DNA of 39,509 nt from Bacteroidales bacterium UBA3844 (GTDB lineage Bacteria > Bacteroidota > Bacteroidia > Bacteroidales > Paludibacteraceae): contig DGHQ01000032.1 in the NCBI GenBank assembly GCA_002392915.1, forward strand, positions 1 to 39,509, read 5' to 3'. Positions within the stretch are counted from its first letter, which is position 1. Every line of letters starts with the position of its first letter. Below the pieces are notes generated by a model. That model worked only from the letters and a program-made list of their open reading frames with translations. It was not told where the DNA came from and did no database searches. Positions 33,780 to 39,509 of the stretch are shown one piece after another. The position numbers and the translations under genes are program-made.

Positions 33780-33852
33780 AAATTATATTAATAATTAATG
33801 GTTTATAGCTGGGATACAATCATATCACCCATTATGCATTATGAGTTATGCA

Positions 33853-34065
33853 TTAATATTGTCCTCCTCCCATGAAATATAGGAAATCAACAGAATCGTT
33901 TTCCTTGATTTGCAGAGTATCGAAATCTTCTCTCTCAACAAACTCCTCATTGACCTGGACGCTCACCATCTCAGGCTGGAACACATTGTTTGACTTTATC
34001 AAATCAGATACAGTAAGAGGCAATTCAACCTCCTGATATTCACCGTTTACAATAATCTTTGCCAT
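33853..34065 (-). CDS. hcyS: ThiS/MoaD-like sulfur carrier, HcyS-like, with C-terminal extension
   Basis: A 70-residue ubiquitin-fold protein (MAKIIVNGEYQEVELPLTVSD start, NEEFVEREDFDTLQI middle). Carriers of this family end in Gly-Gly, which becomes a thiocarboxylate. This one ends FMGGGQY, so two or three residues follow the glycines, as in the HcyS precursors that need a JAMM protease. The HcyD-like protease is encoded in the same operon, and the E1-like HcyF lies between. I infer that it delivers sulfide sulfur to MetY for homocysteine; a ThiS role in thiamin synthesis is less likely because no thiamin genes are nearby. Confidence 0.82.
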   Translation of the reverse strand: MAKIIVNGEYQEVELPLTVSDLIKSNNVFQPEMVSVQVNEEFVEREDFDTLQIKENDSVDFLYFMGGGQY

Positions 34066-34114
34066 CTTTTATTCTCCTTATCTTTTTAACTGGGGGGTAC
34101 ATCATCCCTGTTGA

Positions 34115-34432
34115 TTACAAATATTTATCTATTGTGTCTGTGATTTTCAACTTGTTCACAGCCCCACTTAATTTATCCACCACCTCACCATCTTTAATAA
34201 AAAGGATGGTAGGGATGTTGCGTATGCCAAAATACTCTGTCAACGCCTCATTGTTTTCCGCGTTACACTTGCCTACTAATGCTTTGCCTTCGTAATCCTC
34301 CGCCACCTGCGCGATGATCGGAGACAACCGTTGACAAGGTCCGCACCATGTTGCCCAAAAATCAATCACCACTACTCCACCCTTGCCAAGGATTTCTTCG
34401 TAGTTGTCGTCTATAATCTTCAACTCTGCCAT
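34115..34432 (-). CDS. trxA: Thioredoxin
   Basis: A 105-residue thioredoxin with the active site WATWCGPCQ near residue 30, a cis-Pro motif (IPTILFIKDG), and normal length. It reduces protein disulfides and is the electron donor for APS reductase. It heads the operon trx-hcyS-hcyF-hcyD under a regulon promoter, which suggests a dedicated role in sulfate reduction. The leader AGAAAGGAATTAAATT before its ATG is the same as that of cysN. Confidence 0.92.
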   Translation of the reverse strand: MAELKIIDDNYEEILGKGGVVVIDFWATWCGPCQRLSPIIAQVAEDYEGKALVGKCNAENNEALTEYFGIRNIPTILFIKDGEVVDKLSGAVNKLKITDTIDKYL

Positions 34433-34485
34433 AATTTAATTCCTTTCTTTATTTCTTTATTATAATTTCTTTCTTTTTACAAATG

Positions 34486-34555
34486 CAAAATTACACTGCA
34501 ACGGACATCCAGGAAATAGCGATTAAATGGTAATAGTATCACATACGTTTGTGAT
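34486..34555 (-). promoter_or_regulatory. Thioredoxin/hcyS operon promoter with two regulon sites (D)
   Basis: The -7 element TAATTTTG is at 34486-34493. Site 1 is 34516-34533 (weak) and site 2 is 34538-34555, ATCACATACGTTTGTGAT, the best palindrome in the window (ATCACA-N6-TGTGAT). Site 1 is centred 31.5 bp from the -7 T. The region begins 18 bp beyond the sirC stop. Confidence 0.75.
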
Positions 34556-34572
34556 ATTGAGCCGTTGCGATC

Positions 34573-35052
34573 TCATTTTTTGTATATCGAGACAAATTCC
34601 GTCGCTTTTTCCTTTATATATTGAATGTTCTCCTTTATCGCGTCACGGATACGCATACTAAGATGTACATTCGTCGCATTGCTCGACACCGCTATTGTAA
34701 GATCACCATCCTTGCAGATGGCAGGAGACGTGAAGTCACAAAGGGAAGGATTATCACATACACTCGCCAAGATGCGACGTTGCTCTGCATCCCGCTTTAT
34801 CCGCTGGTTGAGCAAGGCATTTTCCGTGCAGACATAGACAATGAATGCTCCGTCAAGATCAGATGGCTCATACTCCTTTGCGACAAGAGAAAAAGGCAAT
34901 TTATCAAACCCCTCGGCAAAATGCGGAGAGACCACCGTCGCCTCATCTGTGAAACGGTGGAGGATTGTCGCCTTATGCAATCCGACACGCCCACCTCCGA
35001 TAATAAGGATCCGTTTCCCTTCTATATTTATGTTTATAGGCAAAAAATTCAT
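34573..35052 (-). CDS. Precorrin-2 dehydrogenase (siroheme synthase N-terminal family)
   Basis: A 159-residue NAD-dependent protein of the CysG N-terminal/Met8/SirC family. The dinucleotide-binding loop is ILIIGGGRVGLHKA near residue 14, and the conserved SVCDNPSLCDFTSPAI stretch follows near residue 100. It oxidises precorrin-2 to sirohydrochlorin and may also chelate iron, though the length (short of a full CysG N-half) leaves the ferrochelatase step open. It follows cobA by 8 bp in one operon, feeding siroheme to the sulfite reductase. Confidence 0.88.
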   Translation of the reverse strand: MNFLPININIEGKRILIIGGGRVGLHKATILHRFTDEATVVSPHFAEGFDKLPFSLVAKEYEPSDLDGAFIVYVCTENALLNQRIKRDAEQRRILASVCDNPSLCDFTSPAICKDGDLTIAVSSNATNVHLSMRIRDAIKENIQYIKEKATEFVSIYKK

Positions 35053-35060
35053 TGTTTGGA

Positions 35061-35963
35061 TTATATTGAGAGAATTTTTTCGTAAGTGGCATTATCGTTG
35101 GCTATCAGCAACAAATGTTTGGGAAAATCAGCCCCATATAGCGACGTGAATGTTTCTACTTCTGCAGGAGATGAGAAAAGCACCTTATCCACTTTGTCCA
35201 AACCATCAGGTATCACAACCGGAATGCTCATATCATAAGACACCTGCGTCGCAGATTCCGACACAAACCTCACCACATCTCCGACCATCAGCAAGACGGG
35301 AGTGTCACGGAACACCGCATAACGCAACTCTCCCAATGTAGAGTAAATAGCCCTTTGTGTTGGCAAGGAGACGCGGGTGACGATTGCCACAGGAGTATCC
35401 TCATTCCTGCCTGACGCAATCAGCGAATTGGCAATCCTGCTGATCGAAGAGCCACCCATGTAATATAATAAGGTATCAGCATCAGGAGTCTGCAGTTTAT
35501 CACTATGCCCCAGCACCATCGCCACACTGCGTGCCACTCCACGATGAGTAAGAGGAATTTGAAGGAGCGACGCGAGAGCGTTGCCCGAACTGACACCTGG
35601 GACAATATCCACGTCGACTCCACGACTTCGTAAGAAATCCACCTCTTCCCTGCCATGAGAAAAAAGCATAGGATCACCGCCTTTCAGTCTCACCACATCA
35701 TTTCCCAGAGCGGCAGACTGATAAAGGAGTTCGTTTATTTCACTTTGGTCATGACTGTGTCTGCCATTTCTTTTTCCCACATAAATCTTATCCGCCTCAA
35801 ACTGACTCAAGAAAGATTCATTAGTCAAGTCGTCATAAAAAATCACGTCGGCATGCTCCAACGTTTTATATCCTTTGATTGTCAGCAGATCAGGATCACC
35901 CGGACCAAAGCCGACGAGAGTCACCCTTCCATGATTTCCAATTGATTTTTCACCCATTACCAT
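35061..35963 (-). CDS. cobA: Uroporphyrinogen-III C-methyltransferase with HemD-like tail
   Basis: A 300-residue SUMT-family methyltransferase; ATG 35957 is an alternative start two codons later. The core has LVGFGPGDPDLLTIKGYKTL near residue 15, LKGGDPMLFSHGREEVDFL near 95 and GVSSGNALASLLQIPLTHRG near 125, the family signatures. It methylates uroporphyrinogen III twice with SAM to give precorrin-2, the first committed step of siroheme. The last 60 or so residues (VDKVLFSSPAEVETFTSLYG) resemble a fragment of HemD (uroporphyrinogen III synthase), too short to be a complete enzyme. A regulon promoter lies upstream. Confidence 0.85.
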   Translation of the reverse strand: MVMGEKSIGNHGRVTLVGFGPGDPDLLTIKGYKTLEHADVIFYDDLTNESFLSQFEADKIYVGKRNGRHSHDQSEINELLYQSAALGNDVVRLKGGDPMLFSHGREEVDFLRSRGVDVDIVPGVSSGNALASLLQIPLTHRGVARSVAMVLGHSDKLQTPDADTLLYYMGGSSISRIANSLIASGRNEDTPVAIVTRVSLPTQRAIYSTLGELRYAVFRDTPVLLMVGDVVRFVSESATQVSYDMSIPVVIPDGLDKVDKVLFSSPAEVETFTSLYGADFPKHLLLIANDNATYEKILSI

Positions 35964-35987
35964 TTTGTTTTAGTTTAATTTCGGATA

Positions 35988-36057
35988 CAAAATTATAGGA
36001 GGCTCAGGCATCGGGCAATCGCATATAAAAGCGAATGGCATCACATAAGTTAGGCAT
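35988..36057 (-). promoter_or_regulatory. cobA promoter with two regulon sites (E)
   Basis: The -7 element TAATTTTG is at 35988-35995. Site 1 is 36018-36035 (ATCGCATATAAAAGCGAA) and site 2 is 36040-36057 (ATCACATAAGTTAGGCAT), 22 bp apart. Site 1 is centred 31.5 bp from the -7 T. Confidence 0.7.
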
Positions 36058-36162
36058 AAGATTTCTGCAAATTCAACAGAAAAAAAGCAGAATTGACTTT
36101 TCGATTAACTATTTTCAACAACAATGCTTGTGTTTTCAAACTCTACAATCCAACATTTGTTT

Positions 36163-36170
36163 TATTTTTG
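36163..36170 (+). promoter_or_regulatory. -7 promoter element of the surface-protein gene
   Basis: TATTTTTG matches TAnnTTTG, 48 bp before the ATG at 36219. No regulon sites appear at the matching distance, so it seems independent of the sulfur genes. Confidence 0.45.
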
Positions 36171-36218
36171 TCAAAATTTAAGCACAACACAAAAAATCGA
36201 CTAGAATATATAATCCAT

Positions 36219-39200
36219 ATGAAAAAAATTGACATCAAACAGTTTGCATGCACAGTTCTCCTAACATTAGGGGTAATAACAGGAGCCAACGCCCAAAATG
36301 AATCCTCCAAACAAGTACTTGTTGGAGGCACCGATTTCTCCCCAATCAATCCGACAGAAGAAAAAGCTTTTATTGGAATTGATGAAATTAAAATGACAGG
36401 AGTTTTGGGTGGAACTCTTGAAGTGTATGGAACACAGACATCAGACATCAACGATATTGGCTATGATTACGACAGCAATGGAAACGCAGTCGCTTCGACT
36501 TTCCATGACAGTGAGCTCGTTGCAATCACCAAAAATCCGAAAATGCTTGACTCTCTTCATTACATTGATGATAAGAATGAAGACTGGGGAATTGTTTGGA
36601 GCCGTTTCAAGGGTACTACAAACAAGACTATCATGACTTATAGAGTAGAAGGATTGAAGCCTAACTCATCAGTGAGAGTAATCATCAAATACCGTTCTGT
36701 CATAGACCCTGATGCTGATGGTTATGACAAATTGAAATGTGCTCAGAATGGAAGTCAGCTGACATCTATTAAGGTTGCTGAAAATCCAGATATGTATAAT
36801 TTGACAGCAGGTCAGGATGCTCCACAATTAAAGCATGGAGAGTCTGGAACATATGACAATGGCAAGATAATGGGATCTTCAGCATCATCAAGGAAAGCAG
36901 ATGCTGCTGGTTCATTTTCCCTTAATGTGAATATGAGCGTGCAGTTTATTGGTCAAAACTGTGCCTCAATAGAGATTACTTCTATAGAGATATATGGAAC
37001 TATTGATCCTCAGATTTATTCACAAGAAGGAGAAAACATCTGTGCCGGTGAAATCGCAAACCTTAAGGCTAAAGACGTTTTTCTGGATGCCAAATATCAG
37101 TGGTATGACGATGGTAAGGCTATTGCAGGAGCAACCTCTCCAAACTATTCTTTTGAAACAACGGCTACCGGCAAGACATCTGCGTTACATTTAAATGTGA
37201 CTTATAATGACGTAACATTCAAATCAAACACATTAACAATCAATGCTGAAAAATGTTGTGAGATTATCAATGAAGAAGGCGTTTCAGCGACCACATCCCG
37301 TAAAATAGTTTTCAAAGAGGATTTTGGAGAATTTGACTTGTCAGATAAAACAGGATCTACATATAGAGTATGGGATTATTCGGATATTGCTAATCCTGTA
37401 CAGGTAACAAAAAGGACAACAACTCCATTCAGATATGAGTTGGAAGATGCACCTCTTGGCTGTACATTCAAAGGAAAAGGAGCAATTGAAGATGGTGAGT
37501 ATACAGTTGCGGGTGTCTTGACTGGATATGAACCATACAAGGGAATGGATGGTGCTAAGTTAGAGTGGGCAAATGGGTTGCATGGTATTAATCATAGTAC
37601 AATACCTTTTGACCATTCTGACAAACCAGAAGGATGCTGTTTACTTGTAAACTGTAAAGACCAGACAGCAGGTCAGAACATTTATGAACGAGAAATAACT
37701 AACCTTTGTCAGAATAGGCTGTTGTTTTTCGAGTGCTATATTTCGATTTTTACGCATTCTGCTAACGGTGCTTATAACCCAGTAGATGTAACTGTAAGAA
37801 TGACGGAGATTGGTAATGCTGCGAATGTAATTGAGAAGAGCGCGACTCAGACATTGCCAGATGAGGGTGGTACAGGAGGCTGGCTTAAACTTTCATGTCA
37901 GATTTACTTGGAAAAGGGCTCTGCAGTCAGGTTAGAGATTGTCAACAATGTAAATACAGACCAAAATGGTAATGATTTGGCAATTGATGACATCCAGCTA
38001 TTCACTTGTGCAGCACCGTCTTTGCAGGCATACTTTGATGACGACCAAAATAAAGAAAATGTCACCTGCGATGGCAATGACATTAATATTTTTGCCAAAC
38101 CGACTAAATTATTGACTGATTATTTCGGATCAAACATTCGCTATCTATATCAGTGGACTTTGACTCCTGACGATAAAAAGTCGTGGAAGAGACTAGGAGA
38201 TCCTATAGAAGAGTTGAATTATAAGGCAGGAGAAAATCCTTTTGCCGGGTTGATTATTGGGGATAAAGTATATTTCCGTGTTATTGCGGGAAGCGATTAT
38301 ACTCTTTCTACAACAGAAGATCCTGATTATAATGCAGATGATCCATGTGCCCCATATTCAGTGTCAGAGCCAATTGTTTGTAAGATAGACTGCCCTACAT
38401 GTACAGAACCTGCAAATATTAAGATAAAATCAGATAAGAAGGCATCTGGAAAGAAGAACAAGAAGGATGTGATAGAGTTGTGTTATGGAGAAAGTGTCAC
38501 TCTTTCTCAGGTAGCGGATATCACACCAGATAAATCTGAGTGGGCATCTGATTTCAAAGGATTCGCCATCAAGTGGTTTGAAACAGAGAAACCAGGAGAC
38601 ATGTTGGGAGCAAAGACAATTCTGAATGATATAGTTTCTCCTAAGGTTGTAGAGTATGATGACGAAACTCTTGGTGGTACAGAAATGCCAGTAGTCCTAT
38701 ATGCGGTTGATGCGTTGTATCTAGATGGTACTTGTAAGACAGCTGATACTATTTATATACGATTTAATCCAGTTCCCGATGCGGAGTTCCGAAGTCCAAA
38801 GGCTGAATTCTGCGAGGGTGAAGGCAAAGGTTTGATTGATATGAGATTGACCAATGGCAACGTGTCTGACTACACTATCCGTTGGTGGCAAGGAGCAGAC
38901 ACTTTGGCAACTCCATTAGGATACGACATAGACACTACATTCTTTGAGACTTTGAAAGCGACAGAAGGTGGAGTGTTTAGCTACCAGCTAATTGACAACC
39001 AAACTGGCTGCAAAGGAGACATTCATAACTACGAAGTCATTGTCAATCCGATCCCTGAGAAACCATCAGACGAAAATATACGAACTGACTGTAGAAAAAG
39101 AGATTTTAACAACGGATAAATTCAACCAGACTCTTGATTCAACACTTAGTCTGTTATGGTATACAAACGTCGACCCGGCAATTGAATCCAACTCAAAAGG

Positions 39201-39489
39201 TGCAAAATCAGTGGAAGTATACCTAAATAATCCAAATGAAGAAAACTCATTTGTATACTACATCGCATACAAAAGTGAGGAAGGTTGCTTCAGTGAGAGA
39301 GCAAAGGTAGATGTCACAGTCAGTCCGATCACATCTGCGGAATCAATACTCGCGGATGAAAATGAAATAGTAAATGTCTACACTGTCTCGGGAGCTTTGA
39401 TCAAGGCTAACGTCAAGAGATCAGATGCACTGCGTGGTTTGACAGAAGGCGTTTATGTCGTAGGAAATGACAAAATAATTGTCAAGTAG
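36219..39489 (+). pseudogene. Large secreted multidomain surface protein, frameshifted near the C-terminus
   Basis: From ATG 36219 (MKKIDIKQFACTVLLTLGV signal peptide, not the earlier in-frame 36093) the frame runs 966 residues to a stop at 39119. The sequence continues in the +1 frame from about 39076 (IYELTVEKEILTTDKFNQ) to 39489, giving a combined protein of about 1090 residues. Visible parts are a beta-rich N-terminal region, an Ig-like segment with AKYQWYDDGKAIAGATSPNY near 290, a Cys-containing region, and an end (VNVYTVSGALIKANVKRSD ... GVYVVGNDKIIVK) like the last part of a T9SS-type sorting domain. With the shift the tag is lost and the protein would probably stay unsorted. The shift falls in an AAAATATA run and may be an error or true. 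Function is unknown. Confidence 0.75.
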
Positions 39490-39509
39490 TTCCTATGTTT
39501 GCATCGAGA

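Noticed and set aside
34538..34555. Regulon site as an E. coli-type CRP site
   Set aside because: CRP sites read TGTGA-N6-TCACA; here the half-sites are in the opposite order (TCACA-N6-TGTGA), so it is a different palindrome.

Overview
The window looks like a chromosomal segment of a Bacteroidales bacterium (phylum Bacteroidota). The promoters carry the TAnnTTTG -7 element typical of that phylum, the base composition is AT-leaning, at least one protein ends in a type IX secretion (T9SS) sorting domain, and several families are characteristic of the group (DUF4353-like, DUF6515-like, DivIC-like). I saw no rRNA, tRNA, CRISPR array or transposase.

Layout. 1-14.1 kb holds envelope and secreted proteins: a very large right-handed beta-helix protein cut by the left edge, a DivIC/FtsB-like division protein, a coupled T9SS-tagged protein plus DUF4353-like protein, a repeat-rich DUF6515-like protein, and a 1981-residue alpha-2-macroglobulin with a degenerate thioester motif. 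14.2-15.1 kb holds a LysE-type exporter and a remnant of a YhcG/DUF1016 nuclease. 15.2-28.6 kb is a sulfur block: a sulfite reductase fused to TusA, APS reductase, CysN, CysD, a PstS-like lipoprotein, an OprP-type porin, MetY, a PstB-like ATPase and, divergently, a small glycosyltransferase with PstC/PstA-like permeases. A PIN/antitoxin cassette between perfect 53-bp repeats interrupts it. 28.7-31.1 kb holds two small unknown genes and a K+/H+ antiporter. 31.3-32.5 kb holds an orphan LuxR-type response regulator and a 76-bp tandem palindromic repeat. 32.5-36.0 kb returns to sulfur: a JAMM protease, an E1-like enzyme, a ThiS-like carrier, thioredoxin, and the siroheme genes. The window ends with a frameshifted surface protein.

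Main result. Six promoters (cysD; porin; pstB-like/metY; divergent glycosyltransferase-pstCA-like; thioredoxin-hcyS-hcyF-hcyD; cobA-sirC) share one architecture. Each has a TAnnTTTG -7 element and an 18-bp palindrome-like site (best form ATCACATACGTTTGTGAT) centred exactly 31.5 bp upstream of the first T of that element. A second site lies 22 bp further out, and the porin has a third. This reads as a single sulfur regulon under one activator. In the divergent pair the same two sites serve both promoters as mirror images.

Read together, the regulon encodes a whole route: outer-membrane entry (porin), capture (lipoprotein), ABC import, activation to APS (CysDN), reduction to sulfite (CysH with thioredoxin) and then sulfide (siroheme enzyme), and loading through TusA and a ThiS-like protein thiocarboxylate onto O-acetylhomoserine by MetY. 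The last part resembles the HcyS/HcyD/HcyF/MetY methionine pathway of Wolinella succinogenes. The 'phosphate' transporter here is therefore probably a sulfate (or related oxyanion) importer. Its binding protein has Ser where PstS has the Asp that selects for protonated phosphate, and there is no phoU.
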